From: Leptospiraceae bacterium
Lineage (GTDB): Bacteria; Spirochaetota; Leptospiria; Leptospirales; Leptospiraceae
Reading direction: 5' to 3'
NCBI GenBank assembly: GCA_016711485.1
Contig: JADJSX010000034.1
Span: 166,887 to 230,886 of the forward strand
DNA: 64,000 nucleotides
A model generated the notes under the pieces. It saw nothing but the letters and a program-made list of their open reading frames with translations. It was not told the DNA's origin and made no database searches. The position numbers and the translations under genes were made by a program. This document shows, piece after piece, positions 25,523 through 35,800 of the stretch (within the stretch, counting starts at the first letter, position 1; the number at the start of each line of letters is the position of its first letter).

Positions 25523-25704
25523 TTTTTATTTTCCTTCTTAAATTTTTTTATTGGATGACTGCAATGAACTACTCGTTTAATTTGCCCTTTATTGTAATTG
25601 CAGCATTGACAAGCAATACTTCCGACTGCTCTATCTTTTCTGTGTTTGCAAATCGGGTTACATTTGCCGTATTCATCTACTGAGAATTTATATTTTCGTA
25701 TCAT
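25519..25704 (-). CDS. Small Cys-rich protein, possible zinc binder
   Basis: The product of 61 aa has six cysteines and several histidines (CNPICKH, CQCCNYN, HCSH), compatible with one or two metal sites. It overlaps the DUF1353 gene. Similar small Cys-rich genes lie at 57.1-59.8 kb. Confidence 0.55.
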   Translation of the reverse strand: MIRKYKFSVDEYGKCNPICKHRKDRAVGSIACQCCNYNKGQIKRVVHCSHPIKKFKKENKK

Positions 25705-25807
25705 AGCTTTAAAAATGGATTCTCATACAGAATAACTTTCTTGTATCGCAAACGATTATATTTATCAAAATATTTCTCGTTTATATAAATCTGAAAATGC
25801 ATTGATC

Positions 25808-26542
25808 CTATTTCCTTACCGCATAAATAATCAATCTTTTATCGCCGTCACCGCATGGAGTTAAAAGGTTGTTAGTCGTAATCATGTTATAGAATCTTTC
25901 TTTCCCGTTATGGTTTGTGTATTTGGTTTCGCAATCTCCATAAGGATCATTCGATATTAGCCCTAAAAGTTTTCCGGTAGACTTATCTTTATAGTATCCG
26001 ACGAAATTTTGGATATGACCGGATGCACCTTTTAGATATTTAGAAATATTCGTTCCGGCAATCACTGATTGTCCTGAATCAATAACGCTGATTATTTTTT
26101 CTACTGTCGCTACAGAGAAAGTCATCTTATATCCATACTCATCTAAAATCTCGTCGAACATTGCCCTAAAGTGTTCGCTGCTATATCTGTTTTTGAGTTT
26201 TCTTTTTTCTGCGTTAATCGCAATTGCCGATGCTCCCTGTTTTACGAGTTCATCTATTTTTGCTAGAATGGGTTCATTTAATTTATTGATTCTTGTTTGG
26301 ACGATTGTATGAATTACTTCTTCAATCGTTCTTTCATTGAATTGGATTTTCCATTTTTCGATATTTGCATAATGCCCAAATTGCAAACCCCATTCTCCGA
26401 AAGTCGCAATCATACATTGATTGTTTGGTTCTTTATCTCTTTTTTCGGAAAGAGTGTTTACATTGTTTCTTTGAGTTAAGTAAAAAGGATTCTCTACTTG
26501 TGTAATAATTATATTGCTTAAATCTTTTGGTCTGTCTGCCAT
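25808..26542 (-). CDS. C39-like papain-fold cysteine peptidase
   Basis: The product of 244 aa has NNQCMIATFG (candidate nucleophile Cys43), ASGHIQNFVGYYKD (His176) and SNDPYGD (Asn198/Asp199), the Cys-His-Asp/Asn order and spacing of peptidase_C39-like domains. There is no signal peptide or membrane segment. In phage-like elements such proteins may process virion proteins or act on host peptides. Placement beside DUF1353 supports a phage role, but the substrate is unknown. Confidence 0.65.
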   Translation of the reverse strand: MADRPKDLSNIIITQVENPFYLTQRNNVNTLSEKRDKEPNNQCMIATFGEWGLQFGHYANIEKWKIQFNERTIEEVIHTIVQTRINKLNEPILAKIDELVKQGASAIAINAEKRKLKNRYSSEHFRAMFDEILDEYGYKMTFSVATVEKIISVIDSGQSVIAGTNISKYLKGASGHIQNFVGYYKDKSTGKLLGLISNDPYGDCETKYTNHNGKERFYNMITTNNLLTPCGDGDKRLIIYAVRK

Positions 26543-26557
26543 ATCGCTGTTATCTCC

Positions 26558-26815
26558 TTACTGCATATACGATCCGCAAATTCTGCGGAAACTTTTAATT
26601 ATACTCGATACTGCTTGTTCGTTCATTGTTTTTTTAAAGCTTCTAAGTAACTCGATTACATAACTGACATTTGATTCATTGAGACTTTTCCCTATTATCC
26701 ACTGCACTGATTTCTGCAAGTCGTCTGCATCTTCAGATGATATTGTTTGCTCTTGGTAATACAGTGTATCTATCTCTCGAATGATCTGATTGATTATACT
26801 TTCGTCTACTATCAT
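26558..26815 (-). CDS. Small helical protein (85 aa)
   Basis: The sequence is helical and charged throughout (IIREIDTLYYQEQ, DADDLQKSVQW), no motif recognised. ATG overlaps the stop of the preceding gene (ATGA, 26812-26815). A GTGCGA-N4-GCAC site lies at this junction. Confidence 0.55.
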   Translation of the reverse strand: MIVDESIINQIIREIDTLYYQEQTISSEDADDLQKSVQWIIGKSLNESNVSYVIELLRSFKKTMNEQAVSSIIKSFRRICGSYMQ

Positions 26816-27090
26816 TCTGTGCTACGTCGCACCTTGGGAGTAATGTCTTTCGCTTTTTCGAATTTTTCTCTTTCGCTGTATGGTGTGAACTCAAACGGCT
26901 TACCATCTGCGTAGAATTTGGTTTGCGGATTTGTAGGTTTTTTGTTTGAGTTTTCAATTTTTGGTTTCGAGAAAATACTATCAATATGACTATTTAGTGA
27001 ATCTAATAAAATATTCATTTCGGCTTCTGCTTTTTCGGTTACTTTGCTAATTAGAATTTCAAATGGATCTTTACGCTTTTTGCTGCTCAT
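26812..27090 (-). CDS. Small charged protein (92 aa)
   Basis: Basic N-terminus (SSKKRKDPFEILISKV) and a helical middle; no family recognised. It overlaps the upstream gene by 20 bases and the downstream one by four, so it belongs to a tight operon 28485-25808. Confidence 0.55.
   Translation of the reverse strand: MSSKKRKDPFEILISKVTEKAEAEMNILLDSLNSHIDSIFSKPKIENSNKKPTNPQTKFYADGKPFEFTPYSEREKFEKAKDITPKVRRSTE
26819..26832 (-). promoter_or_regulatory. Dispersed 14-bp motif, site 2
   Basis: GTGCGACGTAGCAC on the minus strand, at the junction of the two small genes at 26558 and 26812. The extended match AAGGTGCGA...TAGCAC is shared with site 3. Confidence 0.55.
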
Positions 27091-27496
27091 TTGTTTTTGC
27101 CTTACTTGCAGCTTGTTCGAAAAATTCTTTTTTCTTTTTCAATCCCTCTTCGCTTGTATCTATTAATAAATCCCCTAATTGTTGGATTAAAACAAAATGT
27201 GGTTCATTCATGTAACTTGGAAATGTTTTAGAAAAAAATCCTCTTAGTTGATTGAGGATATTTCGCATTAATCGATTATCCATGTTTAAATTTTCGATCT
27301 GGCTTTGCATCTCTGTTTGATGGAGAATTAGTTTGTTGTAATTCTCGATTATTGCATTAGCAGTATCAATTGTAATATTCAATTGTTTTGTGTTCGATGC
27401 TACTGCAATTTTGAGTGCCTTTAAATCCTCTTCGATATTTAATTTACGTATATCGACTACATTATGTTTGCCGTTGGTTTGTTCTTTATCGCTCAT
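27071..27496 (-). CDS. Coiled-coil protein (141 aa)
   Basis: Long heptad-like helices (LKALKIAVASNTKQL, NRLMRNILNQLRGFF). No enzymatic motif. It follows the 325-aa coiled-coil gene by 11 bp. Possibly a replication or packaging accessory, unproven. Confidence 0.55.
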   Translation of the reverse strand: MSDKEQTNGKHNVVDIRKLNIEEDLKALKIAVASNTKQLNITIDTANAIIENYNKLILHQTEMQSQIENLNMDNRLMRNILNQLRGFFSKTFPSYMNEPHFVLIQQLGDLLIDTSEEGLKKKKEFFEQAASKAKTNEQQKA

Positions 27497-27507
27497 TAAT
27501 TTGTCCT

Positions 27508-28485
27508 TTATACTATTGCTGGGGTTTGTGTGCTGCTTGCGACTGCAAGGTTTGGAGTAGGAGATAATAGGTCTAAGCCTTTGTCTATTAATTGGGGAAG
27601 TTTGGAACGCATTACATCTGCCATCGCCTTATTTATTTCGGTGTCGTCTTCCGTTCGAATCTGTTTTGTCCTGGCTACGATTTTTGCTTCTGTGATTTGA
27701 TTTTGTATGGCATCCAATTCTTTTTTCTTTTCTTCGTACTGCTCTGAGAATTTCTTTTGGTTTCGTTCGAAGGCTCTTATCGCCTCTTGCACCTTGTCAT
27801 CTACCGATTGAGGATTAACGCCCTGAGCTGCGGTGATGGAAAGTCTTGTGTTTTCCATCTGTAGCGTAAAGAGTTGAGAATTAGCAAGCTTAACTTCTTC
27901 TTTGGCTTCTTTGAGTAAGTCTTTTAATTCTGCGACTTGTTGTGAATGAATTTGTTTCAGGTCAGAAATTTGTTGGCGAAGAGATTCTATTAAATCACTG
28001 TTTGGATTTTCCTGTCTTACTGGCTCCGGCTTGTTATTCTGGCTTGCTACTGATTGTAGAGAGCTAGAATATTTTTCAAACAATTGATTTACGTCAATAA
28101 TTACAGTTTGTCCAGACTCAGATTCTTTTTTTGTTTCTGCCTTTGGTGGTAACTGTGGAGTATTCGAAATTTCTCCAGGCTTTTCGATTTCTTCTTTTAC
28201 GTCTTCGAATTTTTTAAGGTATCCTATCTGCCCTACTGATTTTCCGTTTTCATAAATTGAGTATTCTAGATCAACAGACTCAGGAAATTCTTTTAAAATG
28301 TCATCAAGAGTTTCCGGTAATTCATCGTAAGGATAATTGATTTGAGTATATTTATTTTTCACTTGCAGAATTATATCTACCTCATCACCTTCTTTATAAT
28401 TTGTTAATAATCTTGATATTCGAGAATTTATTGAACCCCATTTCCCAATTTGTGATGGATTGTCGAAAACATTCATTGATTTCAA
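27508..28485 (-). CDS. Coiled-coil protein (325 aa), first gene after iteron array
   Basis: The first 110 residues look globular with strands (DEVDIILQVKNKYTQINYPY). Residues about 130-290 are predicted coiled coil (LIESLRQQISDLKQIHSQQV and QYEEKKKELDAIQNQ). The start is TTG at 28485 with AGGAG 10 bases upstream, or ATG at 28476. It lies directly beside the iteron-like array at 28.5 kb and is transcribed away from it, so it may be a replication or partition factor, by position only. Confidence 0.6.
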   Translation of the reverse strand: MKSMNVFDNPSQIGKWGSINSRISRLLTNYKEGDEVDIILQVKNKYTQINYPYDELPETLDDILKEFPESVDLEYSIYENGKSVGQIGYLKKFEDVKEEIEKPGEISNTPQLPPKAETKKESESGQTVIIDVNQLFEKYSSSLQSVASQNNKPEPVRQENPNSDLIESLRQQISDLKQIHSQQVAELKDLLKEAKEEVKLANSQLFTLQMENTRLSITAAQGVNPQSVDDKVQEAIRAFERNQKKFSEQYEEKKKELDAIQNQITEAKIVARTKQIRTEDDTEINKAMADVMRSKLPQLIDKGLDLLSPTPNLAVASSTQTPAIV

Positions 28486-28528
28486 ATGCTAATTACTCCT
28501 AAAATATATTTATTAAATTGAATCTGAT

Positions 28529-28639
28529 CTGATGACCAGCCGGACATAACACCAAATTTCACTTATTTCACCAGCCAATTCACCCAAATATCACCTATTT
28601 TCACCAGCCGATTCACCCAAAATGTCACCTGGTCATCAG
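28529..28639. repeat. Iteron-like array within an inverted repeat (putative origin or operator)
   Basis: CTGATGACCAG (28529-28539) and its perfect complement CTGGTCATCAG (28629-28639) lie exactly 100 bp apart. Between and overlapping them are three copies of a unit (A/T)CACCAGCC..A..CACC-CAAA with spacing of 31-33 bp (starts near 28534, 28568, 28601). The region is the only large non-coding gap in the left half of the element and separates divergent genes. This is the layout of iteron origins and of operators. Confidence 0.6.
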
Positions 28640-28801
28640 CCAGTTAAATCAGAAATGGGTGAGAATGGAAAGCCAGAAATTTTCAAAAGTGTAACATAAT
28701 GTAAAACTGTGTAAACGTGAATAATGTTGATTATTCGCTAATAGATGATTTGTAATTAAAAAAGGGTTGAAAATAAAAATATGCTGTAGATAATACGTCT
28801 T

Positions 28802-29038
28802 ATGCCTAGACTAAAAACTCCTAGAGAATATGATCCGAACCCACTTGATAATAACAAAGAATTTAGAGTATACGCCTACCTGACAAAAGAAGATTACGAA
28901 TTGTTTCTGAAATCGAAAGCGGTCATACGTAATCAATTAGTTGCAATTAATAAAATCCGTCCAAATGAAAATATCTCGCAAACTGAAATCTTTAAGTCGA
29001 TGATGAATTTTTTCTGCCAGGAAAAGAAAATCGCGTAA
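28802..29038 (+). CDS. Small plus-strand protein next to the iteron array, possible regulator
   Basis: The product of 78 aa has a strand FRVYAYLTKEDYELFLKS followed by helices and NISQTEIFKSMMNFF, somewhat like ribbon-helix-helix proteins. It is divergent from the 28485 operon and is one of the few plus-strand genes of the element. A repressor binding the adjacent repeats would fit. No strong ribosome site seen. Confidence 0.55.
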   Translation: MPRLKTPREYDPNPLDNNKEFRVYAYLTKEDYELFLKSKAVIRNQLVAINKIRPNENISQTEIFKSMMNFFCQEKKIA

Positions 29039-29091
29039 AAAAAGGGCTTATTCAGCCCTAGAAGGTTTGATTGGTGTTTTGAGGATAATGT

Positions 29092-32000
29092 CTATTTTTT
29101 CTTCTCTTTCAATAATTCTTTTTCTGTCATTACGATCTGAAATTTTACGTTTAACTCATTTTGCAAATATTCTAAAACTTGTTTTATTTTCTTTGTGTGG
29201 AATCTTGCTGAAAATCCTGAATTTTCATTTGGGCTTATGAATCCTTGTTCGTCCAATCCCATTTCAATCAAATTTTTATCTGTGAAAAATACTCCACCGG
29301 ATTTTCTTGATCTAGGTACTGTCATTGTCATATAGCCTTCGACTAATTCTTTTAATTCGGATTTTGTTTTATCATTAAAATAAACTGGGTTACTATTAAT
29401 GAAATCTTGGTCTGTTTGTCTGTAGAATAATCGAATATTTTGGAAGTTTACAATTTCTTTGTTATCGATTAACATTTTATAAATTGAATCTATATCATAA
29501 GTTCTAACGATTACTTTATTTTTAGAATTTACGAGAATTCCAATTTTTTTCTTTCCGTCATGCGTTGTGTAAGTTGTGTATTTGCCTTGATTACCCATTA
29601 TCGTCAATCCGGTAATTAAATTTCCGGTAATGATTTCTCTCTGGTTGTTTATTTGTTCGATATTTTTTTGAATTTGTCGCAAATAGTAATCCGCTGCATT
29701 TCTTTTTACGTTCATTACTTTAATTTTATCCAAGAGTGCAGTTTGAGACATTAAGACAGTAGTTCTTAACTCTCCTGTGATGTTTGCTGCCGAAATAAAA
29801 TCTACTTTCAGATAACTAAGTGAGCATGGAAAAGAATTCTCGCGTGGTGTATATCGAATATCCACTACAAACATTTCTTCTTTATCAATTGCATCAGCAT
29901 TTTCGATTTGTGTATAATAATGGAAACTTCCTACTGCAAATCTTTCTAGATACATTTTAAATCTGTTTATTGTAAAGTTTTGGTCTTTGCTTAATTCAAA
30001 TTCTTTATTATTTAATCTTGCTAGTTGCTTTTTTTGTGCGATATATGCTTCAATATCTTTTTCTGCTTTCTCAAGTATCTCATTTGATTTATCAAAATTC
30101 AATTCATCAAATACATCTTGCACTTGTATATGCTCTGTTTTTATTTCTACAGTTTCAAGAAGACATTCTTGCTGAAAAATATTGTCTCCAGTTCTAGCAA
30201 ATAAAACTTTACTGGATATAGTCTTAGCTTGTAAGTCCATCGACTCTTCTTGTAGAGTTTGTCCTTGCCGTTTCATATCTTCTAAATATCCTAAATATTT
30301 ATCAGTGATTTGGTCGTAAAAATTTTCCTGATCTCTGATTGATAGGATTGGTAATCGTCCAGTTGTTTTCAAAAATGCGTTATAAGACTTTGTTGCTGCT
30401 GTAGGATTATCTAGAATTGTGTTTAATCGTTCGATTTCTTCTTTAGCTTCGTCGTCAGTTGCAAATGCACCTTCCAAATAATCAAATACGACTTCATCTC
30501 CAAAAGGATTAGCCATATCAATAATATCTTTCATGCTGCTTTCGTCTTTGGAAGAGCCTTTTACGTTTGCATTTAACGAGTTTAATTTTTTCCTTAAAAC
30601 AATTCTCATTCTGTTTGATACCGGAATTGGTAACGATACAAAAGTGTATTCGGGTAATACTGTTTGTCCTGTGCGATTAATTCTTCCGAATGCTTGCATA
30701 TAAGTATTTATGTCGTCGCTAGGTTGCGCTACAATCATGTGACGCTTATTTCGTGCTTTGTATTTTTCAGAACTGTGTAAAGATATTCCAGTTGCTCCCG
30801 ATGAATTAAAAATAATTACATTGTGGTCAGTGGTGTTATTGAATAAATCACTTACTGTATGCGTTTTATCTTTTTTTCTATGTGCTAAAATTTTACCTTC
30901 AGAGTAATCTACTTTTTCATTTCGTCCAGTTATTTCTAAAGTCTTAATTCCTACTTTGTTAAGAGCGTAGTGGAAATAATCTATTGCAGATAGTGGAACA
31001 TTGATATTAGCCTGACTGATTTTTTTTCCAATCTCTGTATAAAATTCATATCCATTTGGAACTTGTTCTAGAATTGATAACGGAATTGTTCTTTTGAAAG
31101 TTTCACCTGTGGAATTATTTTTTACAGTATATTCTAAGGCTCGTTTCCAATTTCGTTTTAGAACTAAACCGATATTATCATCTACTTTTTCGCCCATTGC
31201 AAAATTTTCTGTAAAAAATGCAGTGTTAGTAAAATGCAAATAGATTAATACTTTCTGTCCTTCCTTTACAAGTTTAATCGCATAATCTGCAATAGCCTTT
31301 GCTTTTAAACTTAGATCAAAAGATTTTATAGAATTGTGCATGATGGATGTAAACTTAGTCGAGTCTGAATCTAATACCGCATGACCGCCAATATATCCGC
31401 CTTCTTCCTTTAATCCTTTATTGATAATATTCATTGCCTGAAATTTAAAAGTGTTTTCGAATTTTACAATATCCGCTAGTATCTCAGCTATCTTGTCCCA
31501 TGAGTTAGCAATGAATTGATATTCGTCTTGTTCCTTTTTTTCGTCTCCATGAACTTTTTTAATTAAATCTGGTGTAAGGTAATCATTGAATAAAATCCCT
31601 TTGAAAGAAGATTCTCTTCTTAGTAATTGTCCAGACTCTACAAGTGCATTGGATACTAGCGATTGACCGATTGATCCAGTTTCCGCAAGCATACTCAATA
31701 ATTTATCGTAAGGATAATTGTTAATATCCGTAAAAGGATAATACAGCATTAAATTAGATGGACGTTTCGCATAAGTAGCGGATGAAAATAAAACTCCCGA
31801 AATGTTTCGAAAAATGGAAGAAAAAAATAAATATCTATTCGATACTTTTTCTCGTTTGCCTCTAGCCTCTGTCTGTGTATTGACTGATGCCGCCGCTTCA
31901 TGCGCTTCATCTAATACTAATATTGCTCCATGAGAAAGTTTTCTGAGTATCTCATGTTTCCAATTTGGTTTTCCTTGAATCTGAAAATACGTTGTGAAAA

Positions 32001-32367
32001 TTATTTTTTCACCTTTGTATTTATTTTCATTCTTATTCGAGGAAATATCTTTTCCATCTACTTTTATAATATTTGTGTTGATTACAAAAATAGGATGATT
32101 TGCAAAATTTATATCTTGCAAATCTCTAACCATATCAGTAAAAAGCGTTTCTCTTTGTGTAATAAATATCGCAACTTTGCCTTGCAAAACTGCCCATCGA
32201 ATAATTGATGCGACTGTCCTTCCTTTTCCAATTCCAGTCTGGTCCGCTAGGATTAATCCTGATGATGAAGAATCTATTTTTTTTGGATATTTTTTTAATT
32301 CTCTAGCTTCATCAGTAGTAACTAAATTTTCTAAGTCATCATAGTATTCTGCTTTTCCTATTTTCAT
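29092..32367 (-). CDS. Strawberry-notch-type superfamily 2 helicase
   Basis: The product of 1091 aa has Walker A LILADQTGIGKGR (about 38-50), the Walker B/DEAH box VLDEAHEAA (about 150), and a C-terminal helicase block with STGISLHS-like and YMQAFGRINRTGQ (about 555-567). GIGKGR and the late QAFGR motif are typical of strawberry-notch proteins. In phages and large plasmids these are often paired with or fused to an adenine methylase; in phage P1 DarB such a protein protects incoming DNA from restriction. Here the methylase lies two genes upstream in the same operon (32820). ATGA overlap with the 32364 gene. An antirestriction or DNA-processing role is inferred. Confidence 0.75.
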   Translation of the reverse strand: MKIGKAEYYDDLENLVTTDEARELKKYPKKIDSSSSGLILADQTGIGKGRTVASIIRWAVLQGKVAIFITQRETLFTDMVRDLQDINFANHPIFVINTNIIKVDGKDISSNKNENKYKGEKIIFTTYFQIQGKPNWKHEILRKLSHGAILVLDEAHEAAASVNTQTEARGKREKVSNRYLFFSSIFRNISGVLFSSATYAKRPSNLMLYYPFTDINNYPYDKLLSMLAETGSIGQSLVSNALVESGQLLRRESSFKGILFNDYLTPDLIKKVHGDEKKEQDEYQFIANSWDKIAEILADIVKFENTFKFQAMNIINKGLKEEGGYIGGHAVLDSDSTKFTSIMHNSIKSFDLSLKAKAIADYAIKLVKEGQKVLIYLHFTNTAFFTENFAMGEKVDDNIGLVLKRNWKRALEYTVKNNSTGETFKRTIPLSILEQVPNGYEFYTEIGKKISQANINVPLSAIDYFHYALNKVGIKTLEITGRNEKVDYSEGKILAHRKKDKTHTVSDLFNNTTDHNVIIFNSSGATGISLHSSEKYKARNKRHMIVAQPSDDINTYMQAFGRINRTGQTVLPEYTFVSLPIPVSNRMRIVLRKKLNSLNANVKGSSKDESSMKDIIDMANPFGDEVVFDYLEGAFATDDEAKEEIERLNTILDNPTAATKSYNAFLKTTGRLPILSIRDQENFYDQITDKYLGYLEDMKRQGQTLQEESMDLQAKTISSKVLFARTGDNIFQQECLLETVEIKTEHIQVQDVFDELNFDKSNEILEKAEKDIEAYIAQKKQLARLNNKEFELSKDQNFTINRFKMYLERFAVGSFHYYTQIENADAIDKEEMFVVDIRYTPRENSFPCSLSYLKVDFISAANITGELRTTVLMSQTALLDKIKVMNVKRNAADYYLRQIQKNIEQINNQREIITGNLITGLTIMGNQGKYTTYTTHDGKKKIGILVNSKNKVIVRTYDIDSIYKMLIDNKEIVNFQNIRLFYRQTDQDFINSNPVYFNDKTKSELKELVEGYMTMTVPRSRKSGGVFFTDKNLIEMGLDEQGFISPNENSGFSARFHTKKIKQVLEYLQNELNVKFQIVMTEKELLKEKKK

Positions 32368-32816
32368 AAATAGCTGCTCCTATTATTTCGAATAAACATA
32401 GCTACTGCATCTTTTTGAACTGGCATAATAGCATTATCCAATTCTTTTTTGGTTTTGTATTTTAATTCTTTCATTAAAAAATTATCTAAATCAGAATTCA
32501 TTGCATCTAAATATTTATTCAAATTCTCAAAGGCTTTTTGTTGTGATGATAAAAATGTAACTGGAAGTAAATAAGTGGTTGGAGTTCCCTGTGAAGAGAT
32601 GTATTGCTTTTGAGAATCTGTTTCTAGTGCAACTACAGGAGTTGCACTAACACTTGTATTTTTAGATTTTTCGTAAAGCGAATAATATAGTATTGCCTCA
32701 TCGTAAGTCATTCCAATACTGCGAAGAAATTCTTTAGCTTCTTCGGTTTGAAATACGACTTCAAATTTACTTTTTTTAGGTTTATCGGTTACATGAATAA
32801 ATTCGATTGAAGCCAT
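32364..32816 (-). CDS. Hypothetical protein between methylase and helicase (150 aa)
   Basis: It is soluble, with helices YLDAMNSDLDNFLMKELKYK, and no motif recognised. It overlaps the helicase start by four bases and lies three bases after the methylase gene, so it may be a subunit or adaptor of the methylase-helicase pair. Confidence 0.6.
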   Translation of the reverse strand: MASIEFIHVTDKPKKSKFEVVFQTEEAKEFLRSIGMTYDEAILYYSLYEKSKNTSVSATPVVALETDSQKQYISSQGTPTTYLLPVTFLSSQQKAFENLNKYLDAMNSDLDNFLMKELKYKTKKELDNAIMPVQKDAVAMFIRNNRSSYL

Positions 32817-32819
32817 ATT

Positions 32820-35800
32820 TTATAACCCTGCCTTTTTTAAAAACTCGGCAAATTTTTTAAACTTCTCTTCGTCTATGACACCTGACGATGGATCAGAAGG
32901 ATTGAGTCCTCCAGACACTCCGATTCTTTGAGCATCCTGACCATATCCTCTATTTCCGTGTTCATCGGTTTCGTTTGGATGATTTTTTCTGCTATATCCT
33001 TCGGACTCATGGTTTTCGTTATCCACAATCCTTTGTCCTTGATTTCTGGAATTTCCAGAATCTCTTTCATTGGTTTGTAAGCGTTCTCGCTGTCTTTCAC
33101 TATCCAATTCTCCGCTTGCTGCGCTAGAATTGTTTGTATGGCTATGGTTGTTTTGTTGCTCATTGGTTTCTCCTGTTTTTAACTCTTTAAATTTTATCGG
33201 TGTCCAGTAAAAATCTAATTCAACTTTGTTAGAGTTTTTCAATTCTTCGATATTAATGTAACCCCATTCTGCATTATCTAAATCGCCATTTAGAATAACG
33301 TACCCGTATGCTTGAAGCTGATCTGATTTCATATCTCTTTCTACAATAAACCAATCAGAATTTCCGTAAAAATAATGTAGGCTTAGAATCTTATTGTCTG
33401 AATCTAAATTTTCAGTTTCGTAAGTTTTTGGAGTATTTTTAATTTGCTTTTCGAGATCATCTAAAACTTTTACATGTTCATTACTTTTAAAACTTGCGAC
33501 TGCTTTCTGTTGGTGAATTGGCATGAACTGCCTAACGAGTTTTGGAATGTCATTAATAGAAGAAATTATTTTTTCTTCGTGCGTTGTAGCACTATTTGAA
33601 TTTTCGACTGGTTTAAAAGCTGTTTTAAGTCCTTGCATAAATTCATTATAAGACTCTTTGCTTTTATTCCAGTGTTCGATAAATGCTTCGCTTAAATTTT
33701 CTTTTTTGTGTTGTATAGATAAAACTTTTTCAAAAGGAATTTTTAGAAATTCTTTTCCTCTTTTTGTCCAGATTCCTTTTCCTTCTATTTCTAAAACAAA
33801 ACCAACTTCATTCATTCCTGAATTATCGTTTCTGTAATCTACATAGTCGCCTTCTTGAAAAAAGATTTCTGAATATGGCACTGACAAAAAATTATACAAA
33901 TCTTCCCAAGTATTCGCTTTTAGAATTTGTCCAGGTTTGTCTGAATAGTCGTAAGGAAGAACATGTTTAAATTCTTTCGTGTTGGAATTTCTGAGAATAA
34001 TTAATCGAATGTCAAAACTTGTTCCTTGTTTGCGGTATAAGTCTCCATTAATGTCAATGTTCTTAATCACGTCAAAATTTCTGTAAATGTGATTAAGAAA
34101 GAATTGGTCATTTGCTTTGTAACCGCCATACTTATCTACTTTTAGGTTGTGACCTCCGAGGATAATTGCAGCTAACCCGTTCGGCTCTAGGAATTGTAAT
34201 GAATGAATTGCGATTGCTTGGTCTATATCTGTAATTGCTCTTCCATTTATTTTGATATGCTGATTTGATGGATAAGAACCAAAGGGGGGATTCATTACTA
34301 TTCGTTTGAATTTTCCGCTTCCTTGTAAAATTACTCGTGTTGCAGGATCAAGAGCAGAGAATTTAATTACGTTAAAATTAAGATGTAATAAATGCTTTAC
34401 TCTGATTGGATCAATCTCGCAAGCAGTCACATTATTTGCCTTTGCAGCAATCGTTAAACTTCCATTACCCGCACATGGTTCATATACAGAATTATTTTTT
34501 AAATCTAAATAATTTGAAATTAAATATCCGAGAGGAATAGGAGTTGAATACGCTTGCCTTGCTACGGATTCAGAAGTTCTTACATTTAGAACTGGTTGAT
34601 TGTTGTAGAGAGATAAGATTTTTTTAAATGCGTCTTTTGTTTCTCCATGATTTGCAATATATCTAGACTCTTCTACAAGTAATAATTCTACAGACTCTTG
34701 AATTTGTTTTAAAAACTTTTCGGGTTTCTGGTTGTATGTTTTTTCAAACAACGAATAAATATCTTTGTTTTTTACATTTTCCCTAAAATCAATCTTATTA
34801 CCTATTAATTTTGCAAATTCAATTGTATTGAATTCTTTGCTTGTGTCATTTTCTTGTGTCTCTGTTTTCGTTTTGCAGAAATCAGAAATTGCTTTTTGTG
34901 TTTCTTTATTTGTGTTACCTAACTTTATTCCAGTGTATTTTTCGAATAACTTTCTGGATGCTTTATTTCCTGAGTGCAATCTGTCTTGTAATTTTTCTTC
35001 ATCTCGTGAATCTATTTGTGCAATAATTCTTTTTCCATCTTCTATGTAATTGTTATACATTTTTCTGGATTCGTCGAGAGGCATTTCTGAATTTTGTTCT
35101 TTGCGATAATACGCTAATTGCTCCGTTGTTAGTTTATTTGCAAAATCTAGAACGTGAGAATTAATGCCTTGTGTATTATTTTGGTTATCTGCCGATTTCG
35201 TGTTTGGTAAGTTGTGTAGAATATAACCCTGTGATTTTATGTCATTTTCATAAAGTTGTTTTATATTTTCTTCTACTTTAGGATTTACAATTTTAAAATA
35301 ATCTTCTATTTTTTCAGGGTACGTTAATCCTTCTGATCTTTGTCTTTCTATTTTTTCGATGATGAAATTTATACAATTAGAACGTAGTTCATAGAATATA
35401 TTTTTTGATTCCAAGTGTTCGCAAACTAATTCGTAACCTTCCAAGTAACGATTGTATATTGTTTCATTCTTACTTTTGTAGTCTCCAAATCTTAAATCGG
35501 ATATTGGATTATACTCAAATTTTCCTTTGTCGAAATTTTCATCTTTGAATTGCGTTTCTATCTGGCTGAAAAGACTTTTTTTGTCTGTATAGTCACATGC
35601 CGACTTATATTCAGAACGGTTTTTTAATTTGCTGGAATTATTATTGCTTCCATACTTAGAAATTATATTTTCTACTTGTGGAGTAAGTTTTCCTGATTCA
35701 AGATTTTTTTTAACTCTCTCAACGTCTACATCTTCAAAGTAAGTATTGTCTACATAATCCGATTCATCTAAACTAGAATTTCCGAAAATGCGAGAGGATG

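Noticed and set aside
30036..30050. GTGCGATATATGC inside the helicase gene, near-match to the 14-bp motif
   Set aside because: The right half is shifted by one base and does not end in GCAC; counted only as a near-match.
34765..35049. Plus-strand hydrophobic open frames inside the methylase gene
   Set aside because: They are shadows of the 1196-aa methylase reading frame; hydrophobicity comes from complementary Lys/Glu codons.
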